64,000 bases of DNA from Bartonella vinsonii subsp. vinsonii (GCF_902825235.1 NZ_CADEAJ010000007.1:41958-105957), one strand, 5' to 3'. Positions 1 through 10,543 are shown, counted from the stretch's first letter. Numbers and translations are program-made. The notes: a model not told the origin generated them from the letters alone.

Positions 1-22
1 CCTAAATAAATGTAGAAATGTC

Positions 23-817
23 ATGGCTAAAAAAATAAATAAAAAGGAAGACATCCAGAGCAATCATTTTGCATTAACACCAAGTTCTTCACTTAGTCCA
101 ATACCAGAAATAAAAGATAAAAAGGTTCAGAAAAATTTACAAATACATAAACATTATCAAGGACATCGTGAACGTCTCCGTAAACGCTATTTAAAATCAA
201 AAGGAAATTCAATTGAAGATTATGAATACCTTGAATTATTGCTTTTTCGCACGATTCCCCGAGCAAATACAAAACCAATAGCTAAGAGTTTGATCGCACG
301 TTTTGGCTCATTAGCTGACGTATTGGGTGCTGATATTCATCGACTTCAAGAAGTTGAAGGATGCGGTCCAGCAACTGCAATCGATTTAAAAATTATTTCA
401 GATGTTGCTGGACGTCTTGCTCGTGCAGAATTATTTAAACGGGATATTTTTTCATCATGGGATAAAGTATTAGCTTATTGCAAAGCTGTCATGGCTCATG
501 AAACACGTGAACAATTTCGTGTCTTATTTCTCGATAAAAAAAATGGTTTACTTGCTGATGAAGTGCAACAAACTGGAACCATTGATCACACCCCTGTTTA
601 TCCGCGTGAAGTAATCTGCCGAGCTTTGGAATTATCCGCATCAGGACTTATCTTAGTGCATAACCACCCTTCTGGTGATGCTACACCTTCTCAAGCAGAT
701 ATAACTATGACACATAGATTAAAAGACGCAGCAAATGCGTTAGGAATCATTGTTCACGATCACCTTATCATCGCACGAAACAAACATACGAGCTTTAAAG
801 CGTTAAGACTTATATGA
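23..817 (+). CDS. radC: RadC-family JAB/MPN domain protein
   Basis: A 264-aa RadC-family protein. A helix-hairpin-helix-like stretch is visible around residues 111-119 (VEGCGPATA), followed by a C-terminal JAB1/MPN metalloprotease-type domain with the metal-binding HNHPSG at about 213-218 and the downstream Asp at about 226. The N-terminal ~45 residues are lysine- and serine-rich and look disordered. RadC was historically linked to DNA repair, but its biochemical function is unsettled; the metal-ligand pattern suggests a hydrolase. The ATG at 23 is preceded by little sequence, so upstream context is not visible. It stands alone, converging on the small DUF3126-type gene. Confidence 0.93.
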   Translation: MAKKINKKEDIQSNHFALTPSSSLSPIPEIKDKKVQKNLQIHKHYQGHRERLRKRYLKSKGNSIEDYEYLELLLFRTIPRANTKPIAKSLIARFGSLADVLGADIHRLQEVEGCGPATAIDLKIISDVAGRLARAELFKRDIFSSWDKVLAYCKAVMAHETREQFRVLFLDKKNGLLADEVQQTGTIDHTPVYPREVICRALELSASGLILVHNHPSGDATPSQADITMTHRLKDAANALGIIVHDHLIIARNKHTSFKALRLI

Positions 818-861
818 CTTTCATTAAATAAAAAAGACTTCATTCAATTATTGGCAAAGAA

Positions 862-1074
862 TCAATTTCCTAAATCAATATCTAATATAGCCATCGAAAA
901 ATTGTATGATAGTTCATCCTCATCTTCATCTCGATAGATAACACCTAAAAACTCATCCCCAATATAAACTTCACAAGAATCATCCTTTTTAGGACGTGCC
1001 CTCACTTGTAATGCTGAATTCTGGAATGTGTTTTTTAAATAACTATCAAGTTTTTTTATTTCATCAGCATTCAC
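862..1074 (-). CDS. DUF3126-type small conserved protein
   Basis: A 70-aa acidic protein that I recognise as the small alphaproteobacterial DUF3126 type, rich in Asp and Glu near the C-terminus (EDEDELSYNFSMAILDIDL). No catalytic motif or membrane segment is visible. Function unknown. A plausible ribosome site (AGGAGAG, about 1080-1086) precedes the ATG at 1074. It converges on radC and is followed upstream by a ~600-bp gene-free stretch. Confidence 0.75.
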   Translation of the reverse strand: MNADEIKKLDSYLKNTFQNSALQVRARPKKDDSCEVYIGDEFLGVIYRDEDEDELSYNFSMAILDIDLGN

Positions 1075-1668
1075 AATGCTCTCCTGTCTTTTGAGACTTT
1101 TAAATTAACGCCTAAACAGCAAATAAGGCACTCCTAAGATTCTATAAAAATAATAAATAATCTTAGTTGCAATCTTTACTTATATTACCTATACTTGAAA
1201 TAATATTTATCTTTGTGTATTTACTGAGGGACCTTTATTAAAAAATCCTACCACTGTTAAATATATTCGTATAGTTTCAAAAATAAAAAATACAGTTAGA
1301 AAATCGCAATTTCTAAATAATTTTTATTTTATCCCCAATTTTGGCACTTGCACTTACAAGCGTATTCTGACGAAATATTGATCAACCTCTTATATTTTTT
1401 GCTTCTAGCAAGATAAATTTTTCTAAAATAAAAGCACTTCCGTCTTTTTACAACTGCTTTGTTTTTCCAAAGACTCTATTGCATCATAAAAAAATAATTT
1501 TCTTTAACTATTTCCAGAACACATTTGTTAAACTTATAAGAGAAAATTTTATTCCTACACAAATACATAAAATAAACTAACAAGAATTTATTATTATTCC
1601 TTTTATCTCTCTTACCCCAAATAAAAATATTGGGTAACTTTGCGAACTCTAAAAATTACAAATAATTC
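1075..1668. other. Gene-free AT-rich spacer
   Basis: About 590 bp with no open frame of credible length on either strand and no structured RNA that I can recognise. It probably contains the promoter of the DUF3126-type gene at its left end. Long decayed spacers of this kind are typical of Bartonella genomes. Confidence 0.6.
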
Positions 1669-2442
1669 TCATACGATAGGATAACGAGAAAGAAAATCGA
1701 TAACGCCCTTCTTATAGACCTTATCTCCCACAGCAAGCATATGATCTCGATCGGGTATTGGCAATGCTTCACCACAGGGCAATAAAGCCGCTAGTGGCTC
1801 TGCTTCACCGCCAATTTCATCTAATGAACCAACAGCAACAAGTGCTGGTTGTTTAATTTTATAAATCTCAGATGCTGTTAATTCCTGTTTTGATGTAATA
1901 ATACAAGCAGCTAAAGCACGTCTATCGCTTTTAGTTTGGTCTGCAAATTTACGAAACATCAAACCACGCGGATTAGTAATGGTAGAAATATCTTCTGCTA
2001 AAAGAGCCTCAGCAACAGGCTTCCAATCCCCTGCTCCTGTTACCATCCCAATACCTAAGCCACCAAAAATAACACTGTGTACATATGTTGGATATAAAAG
2101 AGCCATAAATGCACTAATTCGAGCACCCATAGAATATCCCATGACATGCGCTTTAGATAATTCTAAATGCTGTAATAATCTCGCCGCATCGCCAGCCATA
2201 GCTTGAGGTGTGTAAAAAGAAGAATCATAACTTTTAGCCGAATCTCCATGTCCGCGATTATCAAGAGCAATAACACGATATCCCGCTTCAGTAAGGGTAC
2301 GAAACCAACCCGTTGCATACCAATTCACCCGTGCGGAAGATCCGAAACCATGAATTAACAAAACAGGATTCCCCTGCCCCTCTTCTCGATAAGCAAACCG
2401 CAAACCGTCATATTCAAAAAAACGAATATCCTCTGCTGTCAT
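1669..2442 (-). CDS. Alpha/beta-hydrolase fold protein
   Basis: A 257-aa alpha/beta hydrolase. Visible elements are the oxyanion-hole HGFG (31-34), the nucleophile elbow GYSMG with Ser104, an acid candidate in the GSLDEIG segment, and the general-base His234 in DRDHML, which together form a complete Ser-Asp-His triad. No signal peptide is seen, so it is probably a cytoplasmic esterase or hydrolase; the substrate cannot be told from sequence. Its ATG overlaps the stop of the upstream DUF192 gene by 4 bp (ATGA), which indicates translational coupling in a two-gene operon. Confidence 0.9.
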   Translation of the reverse strand: MTAEDIRFFEYDGLRFAYREEGQGNPVLLIHGFGSSARVNWYATGWFRTLTEAGYRVIALDNRGHGDSAKSYDSSFYTPQAMAGDAARLLQHLELSKAHVMGYSMGARISAFMALLYPTYVHSVIFGGLGIGMVTGAGDWKPVAEALLAEDISTITNPRGLMFRKFADQTKSDRRALAACIITSKQELTASEIYKIKQPALVAVGSLDEIGGEAEPLAALLPCGEALPIPDRDHMLAVGDKVYKKGVIDFLSRYPIV

Positions 2443-2960
2443 TGTTTATCGCCTTCGCACTTCCCACAAATGGTAGGATGAATAACACGTTGTCCTTGCT
2501 GTATTTGTTTTTCAGAAACTTCACCAGCATTCAGTTCAAGTGCGAAAGTTGCAGGCACTCCTGATGAAATAATATCTTTTGAAAATGGGGTAGTTTTTTC
2601 GACAATCGATACAATAACCCCCTCAGCGTTTAAAAAAATCATATCTAAGGGCAAAGGTGTATTTGCCATCCACATAAAAAATTTTTCCTTATCCTTTAAC
2701 TGCTCATTTCCTTGCTGTTTAAAGAGCATTGCACGGTCATGTGGAAAATGCGTGCGATACATTAAACCAGCAGCCGCCTGAGACTGTGTAAAGGCAATCT
2801 CTACCTTGTAAGAAACCACACCTTGCTTTGTTTGTATTTCTAAAGGAACTGGATCAACAGGAATCTCTATGGGCTGTCTTGCTGCAACTACATTCACTTC
2901 CAATAGTATCAAAAATAATGCCAATATGACAATACGCCCTCTTTTAAAAGGCTTCAACAT
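2439..2960 (-). CDS. DUF192 family exported protein
   Basis: A DUF192-type protein of about 173 aa with an N-terminal hydrophobic signal segment followed by the DUF192 core (GLMYRTHFPHDRAMLF, then FFMWMANTPLPLDMIFL). The ATG at 2960 is preferred over an in-frame ATG at 2981 because GGAG lies about 8 nt before it. Function is unknown; the domain forms a small beta-rich exported module in many proteobacteria. It ends CGKCEGDKQ, with a CxxC-like pair near the C-terminus. First gene of a coupled pair with the alpha/beta hydrolase. Confidence 0.88.
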   Translation of the reverse strand: MLKPFKRGRIVILALFLILLEVNVVAARQPIEIPVDPVPLEIQTKQGVVSYKVEIAFTQSQAAAGLMYRTHFPHDRAMLFKQQGNEQLKDKEKFFMWMANTPLPLDMIFLNAEGVIVSIVEKTTPFSKDIISSGVPATFALELNAGEVSEKQIQQGQRVIHPTICGKCEGDKQ

Positions 2961-3184
2961 TTTTATCTCCACTACAGACAACTCATTAACTTCATTTCAT
3001 AAAACTGAAAGAGCATTCTTGTTATTGCTCTTCATCTCATATTAGAAATCCGCTTTACTTTTTACGACTTCACAAATTATATCTTTTCGCACGTACTGGC
3101 TTTATAACTATCATATCTGAGCAAAACCACCTTTCTCCTTAAATCAAGAGATCATTTGGCTTCAATAGTGCAATTTAATGCGTA

Positions 3185-3760
3185 TTAATGCGTAGCAAAC
3201 GGAATCCCTATATCCGGATAAATTTCTGCTGTCATCAAGCCCTTTTCCCCTTTACCAAAACGCACAAGAACAACTTGACCAGAACGAAGTTCCGCTAAAC
3301 CAAAACGGCGCAATGTCTCCATATGAATAAAAATATCTTCTGTTCCCTGCCCACGACTAAGGAAACCAAACCCTTTATCGCGATTAAACCATTTAACAAT
3401 TGCGCGCTCTAAACCACTTTCTGGAGTAACAACCACATGCGTACGGGCTGGAATTTCTGATGGATGAATTGCTGAAGAGCAGTCTATGGATTTTACCTGA
3501 ACACACTTCAACCCTCGTTCAGTTTTTTCCACAGCACAAATAACTTTAGCGCCCTCCAAAGCCGTTTGAAAACCATCCCTCCGCATTACTGTAACATGCA
3601 ATAATATATCGGGAAAATTAGGTAAATCAGGTACAATAAACCCATACCCCTTACTACCATCAAACCACTTAATGACACCACTGATTTCAATAATCTCACC
3701 ACAAGCACCTATACTGTCCTCAGATAGGGAACAATCCTTTAATGCATCCTTAATCGTCAT
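3185..3760 (-). CDS. Tandem cold-shock-domain protein
   Basis: A 191-aa protein with two cold-shock domains, at roughly residues 26-92 and 117-184. Each carries the RNP1-like nucleic-acid-binding signature: GVIKWFDGSKGYGFI in the first and AIVKWFNRDKGFGFL in the second, followed by RNP2-like LLHVTVM and IFIHMET. Single-domain CspA proteins are ~70 aa; double-CSD forms are characteristic of alphaproteobacteria. The expected role is single-stranded RNA/DNA binding and RNA chaperoning. It is monocistronic, with ~200-300 bp of spacer on each side. Confidence 0.92.
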   Translation of the reverse strand: MTIKDALKDCSLSEDSIGACGEIIEISGVIKWFDGSKGYGFIVPDLPNFPDILLHVTVMRRDGFQTALEGAKVICAVEKTERGLKCVQVKSIDCSSAIHPSEIPARTHVVVTPESGLERAIVKWFNRDKGFGFLSRGQGTEDIFIHMETLRRFGLAELRSGQVVLVRFGKGEKGLMTAEIYPDIGIPFATH

Positions 3761-4060
3761 AATAAAACGTGATCCTGTAGTTCTAAATTGTACGACATTG
3801 ATTCTCTACATTTAAGTAAACATTGCTCTTGCCTCAACACGCAAGCCCCAAGATAAGATTTCCCCATATTGTCGTACCACCACTGTTAATATCAACATAA
3901 ATATTCATAAAAGTATTTGATCGTACGCCTTACATATTTTACAAGAGATGTTTTACAATAAAGATTTTTCATCAATGATATTTTCATTCATGTGTAACTT
4001 GCATGATAAAGAACTTCAAGATAAGGTGCGAAAACCACAACTATTCAAGGAAAGTGCGCA
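3761..4060. other. Divergent spacer between csp-like gene and livK
   Basis: About 300 bp separating divergently transcribed genes. It must hold both promoters, but I see no unambiguous -35/-10 pair or operator. A GGAAAG ribosome site lies just before the livK ATG at 4061. Confidence 0.5.
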
Positions 4061-5194
4061 ATGCTATTAAAGAAAGTCCTTACTACAGTCGCAGCTACCA
4101 TGGCACTTGTAGCAAATGTCTATGCGAATGAACCTATCAAAATCGGTGTTTACCTTCCGTTAAGTGGTCAGAATGCATTTGGAGGTCAGCTCGAAATTAG
4201 AGGTATAGAATTGGCACATAAAAAAGTCCCCGAAATATTGGGACGTAAAGTGGAGCTTATTATTATTGATAATAAGTCTGATAAGGTAGAAGCAGCTAAT
4301 GCTGTCATGCGTTTAACCGCAAGTGAAAAAGTGAGTGGAATCATTGGTACTTACGGCTCTTCACTCTCGTTGGCTGGTGGAGAAATATCTGAAAAAGCAA
4401 AGACTCCAACCATTGCAACTTCTTCAACAAATCCACTTGTTACACAAGGTAAAAAATATTATTTTCGCGCTTGCTTTATTGATTCCTACCAAGGCATAGG
4501 GATTGCAACTTATGTACGTCAGACTTTACATGCAAAAAAGGCTGCTATTCTCAAAGATATATCGAGCGACTATGCAATTGGACTTGCAAGTTATTTTACG
4601 CGTGCTTTCAAAAAATTAGGTGGTGAAATTATCTCAAATTTAAATTACAATTCTGGAGATCAGGATTTTTCAGCTGTTCTTACACAAATTATAGCGCAAA
4701 AACCCGATGTTTTGTTTATTCCATCCTACTTTTCTGAAGGTGCCATCATTATGAAACAAGCGCGTGAATTAGGTGCAAAGTTTCAGATTATGGGAGGTGA
4801 TGCTATGGATAATCCAGAAACCATTACAATTGCGGGAGAAGCTGCAGAAGGCTTCCTACATACCACACTTCCTTATAGTGAAAACATGCCGAATATGTCA
4901 AAAGCTGCTCAAGAATTCACAACTGAATGGAGAGAAGCTTATCCTGATAAAGAACCAAATATCAATTCTGTTTTGGGATATACGAGTTATATGATGTTCA
5001 TGAAAGCTATTGAAAATGCGGGCAGTGCTGATCGTGAAAAAATCACTACAGAGCTTAGCAAATTAAAGGATTTTCAAACACCTTTTGGTGATATGACGAT
5101 GGATGAAAACCATAATCCTAAAATTCCTATTGGTATAATTGAAATAAAGAGCGGTAAACGTGTCTATTTAGATGAAGTCAAACCTGCTTTTTAA
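4061..5194 (+). CDS. livK: Branched-chain amino-acid ABC transporter, periplasmic binding protein
   Basis: A 377-aa type-1 periplasmic binding protein of the Leu/Ile/Val receptor family. It begins with a classic signal peptide (MLLKKVLTT...ANVYA, cleavage after about residue 22), then IKIGVYLPLSGQNAFGGQ, the usual start of the ligand-binding fold. First gene of livK-H-M-G-F and separated from livH by ~120 bp, so it may be made in excess, as is common for binding proteins. Ligand specificity is inferred from family; some members bind amides or short amides rather than branched-chain amino acids. Confidence 0.92.
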   Translation: MLLKKVLTTVAATMALVANVYANEPIKIGVYLPLSGQNAFGGQLEIRGIELAHKKVPEILGRKVELIIIDNKSDKVEAANAVMRLTASEKVSGIIGTYGSSLSLAGGEISEKAKTPTIATSSTNPLVTQGKKYYFRACFIDSYQGIGIATYVRQTLHAKKAAILKDISSDYAIGLASYFTRAFKKLGGEIISNLNYNSGDQDFSAVLTQIIAQKPDVLFIPSYFSEGAIIMKQARELGAKFQIMGGDAMDNPETITIAGEAAEGFLHTTLPYSENMPNMSKAAQEFTTEWREAYPDKEPNINSVLGYTSYMMFMKAIENAGSADREKITTELSKLKDFQTPFGDMTMDENHNPKIPIGIIEIKSGKRVYLDEVKPAF

Positions 5195-5313
5195 TTAAAG
5201 ACAAAAAAAATTGCTAATTAAAAAGTGTAAGAATCGGTTAAGAATTTTTTCTCAGCTATCTAAAGGTTTCTTATTTTATCCTATATAAATGAATAAATGT
5301 GGAAGGATGAGAG

Positions 5314-6390
5314 ATGAGCCCTGAAATGTTCATCCAGTATTTTTTTAATGCACTGGCATTGGGATCTCTTTATGGGCTTATCGCTATTGGTTACACGATG
5401 GTCTATGGTATATTGAGACTCATTAATTTTGCTCACGGTGATATCTTTATGCTGGGAGCATATTTTGTTTTCTTTTCCACCATTAGCTTTATGCCAGCTT
5501 GGGCAGCACTTCTTCTTTTGTTACTCGCTGTTCTCATTTATTACTCCGTGTTTATAGGGTTCAAAAAACGTCCTTCCACTTTTTGGATTGCGATTTTTTT
5601 AATGCTTATTTTGGGGTTCATTTATTATTTTAAAATTGCTCCACAAGATTTTACCCCAATTTGGGCACTCGCTCTCTGTTTTTCAATTTTCATCACAAGT
5701 GCAGTGGGTATTACTGTTGATCAATTTGCCTATAAACCTTTGCGCCATGCTCCGCGTATCTCAGCCCTTATCGGTGCAATAGGGGTTTCCTTTTTTATTG
5801 AAAATCTTGCTACTGTACTCTTCAGTGGTGTTCCGAAAGGTGTGAAACAACCAGATTTTCTTGTAAGACCATTTCTATGGCATTTAGAATCAGGAACAGA
5901 GAAGATCATTAGAATTGCTCCCATGTCTCTCATCGTTCCCATTGTCTCATTTATTCTTATTCTTTTACTTCTATGGATTATTCATAAAACAAAACCTGGT
6001 CTTGCTATGCGTGCAATCTCACATGATATTGAAACAACACGTCTGATGGGTGTTTCTGTCAATAAAGTCATTGCATTTACATTTGGAATAGGCTCAGCAC
6101 TTGCCGCTATCGCAGGCATTATGTGGTCACTACGTTATCCTCAAATTCAGCCTTATATGGGCGTTCTTCCTGGGCTCAAAGCATTTATTGCTGCCGTTAT
6201 AGGAGGTATTGGTTCAATTCCAGGAGCAATGTTAGGGGGATTATTACTAGGGTTTATTGAAATTATGATTATTGCATTTTTTCCCGCGTTATCTGGATAT
6301 CGAGATGCTTTCGCTTTCATTTTATTGATTCTGATTTTATTAATAATGCCGACTGGATTAATGGGCAAAAAAAGTCAGGAGAAAATCTAA
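5314..6390 (+). CDS. livH: Branched-chain amino-acid ABC transporter permease LivH
   Basis: Inner-membrane permease of 358 aa, polytopic throughout. The family start FFNALALGSLYGLIAIGYTM and the EAA-type cytoplasmic loop (TRLMGVSVNKVIAFTFGIG) are present. It is longer than usual LivH (~300 aa): a hydrophobic stretch at about residues 68-125 looks like an insertion adding one or two membrane segments. A GGAAGGATGAGAG region supplies the ribosome site. Its TAA overlaps the livM ATG by one base. Confidence 0.93.
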   Translation: MSPEMFIQYFFNALALGSLYGLIAIGYTMVYGILRLINFAHGDIFMLGAYFVFFSTISFMPAWAALLLLLLAVLIYYSVFIGFKKRPSTFWIAIFLMLILGFIYYFKIAPQDFTPIWALALCFSIFITSAVGITVDQFAYKPLRHAPRISALIGAIGVSFFIENLATVLFSGVPKGVKQPDFLVRPFLWHLESGTEKIIRIAPMSLIVPIVSFILILLLLWIIHKTKPGLAMRAISHDIETTRLMGVSVNKVIAFTFGIGSALAAIAGIMWSLRYPQIQPYMGVLPGLKAFIAAVIGGIGSIPGAMLGGLLLGFIEIMIIAFFPALSGYRDAFAFILLILILLIMPTGLMGKKSQEKI

Positions 6391-7448
6391 TGGGAAAAGC
6401 AGCTACGACTTTTCTGTCATGTATCAGTATTCTCGTTCTTATTGGCTTTTTATTTTATGCTGATAACCATTTTAATGATTACACACTTCGTGTTATCAAT
6501 CTGATTGCTATTAATGCAATATTGGCAATTTCACTCAATTTGATTTACGGTTTCACAGGCATGTTTTCTCTTGGACATGCTGGTTTCATGGCAATTGGTG
6601 CTTATGTATGTGCAATTTTACTGCTGTCTCCTGAACAAAAAGAGATGATGTGGATTCTTGAACCTATAGCTGAACCGTTGTATCATCTGCAGTTACCTTT
6701 TTTTATCGCCGTTGTTATAAGTGGTTTATCTGCTGCAATTGTAGGTTTATTGATTGCTCTCCCCATATTACGTCTTGGTGGTGATTATCTTGGAATTGCA
6801 ACATTGGGTTTTGCGGAAATTATTCGTATTGTTATTACGAACGCAACATCGCTAACAAATGGCTCCTTGGGAATCAAAGGAATACCGCAAAATTCGACAT
6901 TATGGTGGAACTATAGTTGGTTAGCATTTACAGTTCTCTTTATTGTTCTCTTACTACGAAGCAATACCGGTAATGTATTACGTGCTATTCGTGATGACGA
7001 AATCGCTGCAAAAACAATGGGAGTTAACGCTTTTTTCTATCGTAGTTTTTCTTTTACTGTTGGTGCATTTTTTGCAGGGATAGGAGGAGCATTGATGGCT
7101 GCTCTTATTTCAACTATCGATCCAAAAATGTTCAATTTTCTTCTTACTTTTAATATTTTGATGATTGTTGTTGCTGGTGGACTTGGTTCAATTACAGGGA
7201 GCATTATTGGGAGCATTATTATTACAATCATGCTTGAATGGCTTCGTATTATTGAAAGTCCGTTTGATTTAGGTTTTATACATATTCCAGAAACACCAGG
7301 GCTCCGTATGGTTGTGTTTTCTCTTTTATTGCTCGTTATTATCTTGTTTTGGAGAAAAGGATTGTTGGGACAAAATGAGTTCTCATGGAAAGGAATTTAT
7401 AATTTTTTAACACGCAAAAAACTCTCTAATACTGAGGGAAAGTTATGA
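6390..7448 (+). CDS. livM: Branched-chain amino-acid ABC transporter permease LivM
   Basis: The second permease, 352 aa, with multiple membrane segments and the LivM hallmark NLIYGFTGMFSLGHAGFMAI near residue 50, plus the EAA-type loop AKTMGVNAFFYRSFSFTVGA. It pairs with LivH to form the membrane channel. Overlaps of 1 bp upstream and 4 bp downstream (ATGA with livG) show tight translational coupling. Confidence 0.93.
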   Translation: MGKAATTFLSCISILVLIGFLFYADNHFNDYTLRVINLIAINAILAISLNLIYGFTGMFSLGHAGFMAIGAYVCAILLLSPEQKEMMWILEPIAEPLYHLQLPFFIAVVISGLSAAIVGLLIALPILRLGGDYLGIATLGFAEIIRIVITNATSLTNGSLGIKGIPQNSTLWWNYSWLAFTVLFIVLLLRSNTGNVLRAIRDDEIAAKTMGVNAFFYRSFSFTVGAFFAGIGGALMAALISTIDPKMFNFLLTFNILMIVVAGGLGSITGSIIGSIIITIMLEWLRIIESPFDLGFIHIPETPGLRMVVFSLLLLVIILFWRKGLLGQNEFSWKGIYNFLTRKKLSNTEGKL

Positions 7449-8227
7449 ACGACACTATCCTTTCACTCAATGATATCATGATGCGTTTTGGTGGCTTGGT
7501 CGCTGTAAATAATATTAATATGGCAATTAAACGAGGAACAATTACTGGATTAATTGGTCCCAATGGAGCTGGGAAAACGACTGTTTTTAATATGATTTCA
7601 GGATTTTATACCCCCACTAGTGGAACAATTCTTTTTGATGATCAAAAAGTTTCTGGATTTCCTCCTTATATTATCTGTAGGCGCCATATTGCACGAACAT
7701 TTCAAAATATTCGCCTTTTCTCAGGATTAACGGTCTTACAAAATGTGATGGTGGGAGCTCATGTTCGGCAAAAATATCCATGGTTTTCTTCAGCACTGTT
7801 TTTTTCAAAAGCAATAAAAGAAAAAAGAGAAGTTCACAAAAATTCAATGGAACTTCTTGAACGGCTACAGCTTGATCATCTTGCTCATCAATCTGCAACG
7901 ACCCTTCCCTATGGTGTGCAGCGGCGTTTGGAAATTGCACGTGCTCTAGCAACAAAGCCAAAATTACTCCTTCTTGATGAACCTGCTGCTGGTATGAATC
8001 CACAGGAAAGTGAAGACCTTAGAAAATTCATAGAAAAAGTGCGGAAAGACTTTGATCTTACAATTCTGCTTATCGAACACGATATGAAAGTTGTGATGGA
8101 GCTTTGCCAATATATTTGGGTGATGGAATACGGATGTTGTATCGCGAATGGCACACCAGATGAAATTCGTAACAACTCTAAAGTTATTGAAGCTTATCTT
8201 GGCGGAGATATTTATGGATATTCTTAA
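7445..8227 (+). CDS. livG: Branched-chain amino-acid ABC transporter ATPase LivG
   Basis: A 260-aa ABC ATPase with Walker A GPNGAGKTT near residue 37, an ABC signature region (LPYGVQRRLEIARAL, with YGVQ in place of canonical LSGGQ, as seen in LivG proteins) and Walker B LLLLDEPAAGMNP, followed by the H-loop IEHDM. It energises LivHM from the cytoplasm. The start overlaps livM by 4 bp and the end overlaps livF by 14 bp. Confidence 0.93.
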   Translation: MNDTILSLNDIMMRFGGLVAVNNINMAIKRGTITGLIGPNGAGKTTVFNMISGFYTPTSGTILFDDQKVSGFPPYIICRRHIARTFQNIRLFSGLTVLQNVMVGAHVRQKYPWFSSALFFSKAIKEKREVHKNSMELLERLQLDHLAHQSATTLPYGVQRRLEIARALATKPKLLLLDEPAAGMNPQESEDLRKFIEKVRKDFDLTILLIEHDMKVVMELCQYIWVMEYGCCIANGTPDEIRNNSKVIEAYLGGDIYGYS

Positions 8228-8924
8228 AATCAAAAATCTTCACGTTCATTATGGTGCTATTAAAGCCATCCAAAACCTTTCTATGTCTATAAAAAAAGGA
8301 AGTATCGTAACTTTAATTGGTGCTAATGGAGCAGGAAAAAGCAGTATTGTGCGTTCTATTACAGGATTGAATCGATCTGTTTATGGAGAGATTACGTATA
8401 AAGGCGAATCAATTATTAAAAAATCACCAGAAACGATTCTGCGATTGGGTATTGCTCTAAGTCCTGAAGGACGGCGTATTATGCCCCATCTAACTGTTTT
8501 AGAGAATCTGCATCTAGGCGCTTATATCCGTCATGATAAGCTAGGAATTGCTCGTGATATAGAATGGATTTTTGATCTCTTTCCGCGTCTACGTGAAAGA
8601 GCAAAACAGTTGGGAGGAACAATGTCTGGTGGTGAGCAACAAATGCTTGCTGTAGGTCGCGCACTTATGAGCAATCCTGACATGGTCATATTAGATGAAC
8701 CCTCTCTGGGTTTAGCACCACTGCTTGTAAAAGAACTTTTTTCGATTATCAAAAAAATTAATGATATGGGAAAAACTGTCCTTCTTATTGAACAAAATGC
8801 ATTTGCGGCACTTTCTATTGCTGACTATGCTTATATTCTAGAGGTAGGACATGTTTTGTTTCACGGTGAAGGAAAATCTATGCTTTTTGATCCACGTGTT
8901 AAAGAAGCATATCTTGGTGGATAA
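8214..8924 (+). CDS. livF: Branched-chain amino-acid ABC transporter ATPase LivF
   Basis: The second ATPase, ~236 aa from the ATG at 8214 (MDILKIKNLHVHYG). This start is chosen over an upstream in-frame ATG at 8148 because family proteins begin here and a GGCGGAG ribosome site precedes it. Walker A is GANGAGKSS, the signature is MSGGEQQMLAVGRAL and Walker B is MVILDEPSLGLAP. Last gene of the liv operon; no clear hairpin terminator follows. Confidence 0.92.
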   Translation: MDILKIKNLHVHYGAIKAIQNLSMSIKKGSIVTLIGANGAGKSSIVRSITGLNRSVYGEITYKGESIIKKSPETILRLGIALSPEGRRIMPHLTVLENLHLGAYIRHDKLGIARDIEWIFDLFPRLRERAKQLGGTMSGGEQQMLAVGRALMSNPDMVILDEPSLGLAPLLVKELFSIIKKINDMGKTVLLIEQNAFAALSIADYAYILEVGHVLFHGEGKSMLFDPRVKEAYLGG

Positions 8925-9028
8925 AACGAGACAATGTTAAAAAACTAATATCTCCTTTTCCTCAAAGAACCTTCCTAGCAGTTATGCTTTTTGATTTAAA
9001 TTTTCATAAAACAAACGCAGATTTTTTG

Positions 9029-10513
9029 TCATGTCCACCATTTCTCTGCAGTGAATACTCCTGCTGCTTGTTCTATAATATGCGCTATCTGAAAAATAAC
9101 TTCCTCAGCAAAAGGCTTACCAATCAATTGTAATCCGAGTGGTAAACCATCTGATGAAAGACCAGCAGGAACAGAGATGCCTGGTAAACCTGCCATATTC
9201 ACTGGTACAGTAAAAATATCATTGAGATACATTGCCACAGTATCATTTTTTATTTTTTCATCAGCAATGCCAAAAGCCGGTGTTGGTGTTGCAGGTGTGA
9301 GAATAGCATCAATACCGGAAGAAAAACATTGATCAAAATCACGCTTTACTAATGTTCGTACTTTTTGAGCTCTCAAGTAATAAGCATCATAATAGCCTGA
9401 TGAGAGAACATACGTACCAATCAATATACGCCGTTTGACTTCATCACCAAAACCAGCTGAACGCGTATTTTCATACATTTCAATGACGTCTTTTCCTGGT
9501 ACACGGAGACCAAAACGGACACCGTCATAACGTGCTAAATTAGAAGAGGCTTCTGCAGGAGCGACAATATAGTAAGCAGGCAAAGCATATCTTGTATGAG
9601 GTAATGAAATATCGATTATTTCAGCACCTGCTTCTTTTAGCCAATCCATGCCTCTTTGCCAAAGCGCAACAATTTCAGGAGACATCCCTTCCATATGGTA
9701 TTCTTTTGGAATACCAATTTTCATTCCTTTAATTGATTGACCAAGATAACTTTCATAATCAGGAACTGGTAAATTAACAGAAGTGGAATCTTTTTCATCA
9801 AAAGAAGCCATAGATTTAAGCAAAATAGCACAATCGCGAACATCTCGTCCAATAGGACCTGCTTGATCAAGTGATGAGGCAAAAGCTATAGTTCCCCACC
9901 GAGAACAACGCCCATAAGTTGGTTTAATTCCCACCGTTCCAGTGAATGCTGCTGGTTGACGTATTGAACCGCCTGTATCTGTCGCTGTTGCACCAGCACA
10001 AATCTGTGCTGCAACAGCAGCTGCAGAACCACCTGAAGAACCACCCGGAACAAGCTTTTCATTGGAGTCCTTCTTTCTCCATGGACTCATAACTGGACCA
10101 TAATATGATGTTTCATTGGAGGATCCCATAGCAAACTCATCCATATTAAGCTTCCCTAACATAACGGCTCCATCTTGCCATAAATTAGCGGTCACAGTTG
10201 ATTCATAGTGCGGTTTAAAACCATCAAGGATATGTGAGCAAGCTTGCGTGTGAACATCATGTGTTGCAAAAAGATCTTTAATTCCCAGTGGAATTCCTTC
10301 TAAAACTCTCCCCTGCCCTCTACCTAATCGGCTCTCTGATTCAGCAGCCATTTTTCTTGCTTGTTCTGCTGTTACTGCCACATAAGCGTTCAAAGTTGGA
10401 TTAGCCAATTCAATCGCTTTTAAATAAGCTTCCGTTAATTCAGTCGCTTTAAACTCTTTCTTTATGAGAGCATCACGGGCTTGTGCAATTGTAAGAGTTG
10501 TTAAATCGGTCAT
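9029..10513 (-). CDS. gatA: Glutamyl-tRNA(Gln) amidotransferase subunit A
   Basis: Amidase subunit of the GatCAB transamidosome, which converts Glu-tRNA(Gln) (and in many species Asp-tRNA(Asn)) to the amidated form. From the ATG at 10513 ([11 protein letters not shown]) it is 494 aa. The amidase Ser-cisSer-Lys triad reads Lys79 (GIKDLF), Ser159 (GGSSGGS) and Ser183 (TGGSIRQP). It follows gatC on the same strand with ~30 bp between. gatB is not in the window. Confidence 0.97.
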   Translation of the reverse strand: MTDLTTLTIAQARDALIKKEFKATELTEAYLKAIELANPTLNAYVAVTAEQARKMAAESESRLGRGQGRVLEGIPLGIKDLFATHDVHTQACSHILDGFKPHYESTVTANLWQDGAVMLGKLNMDEFAMGSSNETSYYGPVMSPWRKKDSNEKLVPGGSSGGSAAAVAAQICAGATATDTGGSIRQPAAFTGTVGIKPTYGRCSRWGTIAFASSLDQAGPIGRDVRDCAILLKSMASFDEKDSTSVNLPVPDYESYLGQSIKGMKIGIPKEYHMEGMSPEIVALWQRGMDWLKEAGAEIIDISLPHTRYALPAYYIVAPAEASSNLARYDGVRFGLRVPGKDVIEMYENTRSAGFGDEVKRRILIGTYVLSSGYYDAYYLRAQKVRTLVKRDFDQCFSSGIDAILTPATPTPAFGIADEKIKNDTVAMYLNDIFTVPVNMAGLPGISVPAGLSSDGLPLGLQLIGKPFAEEVIFQIAHIIEQAAGVFTAEKWWT

Positions 10514-10543
10514 ATTGATTCTCAAGTTTTTAAAAGACAAAAA

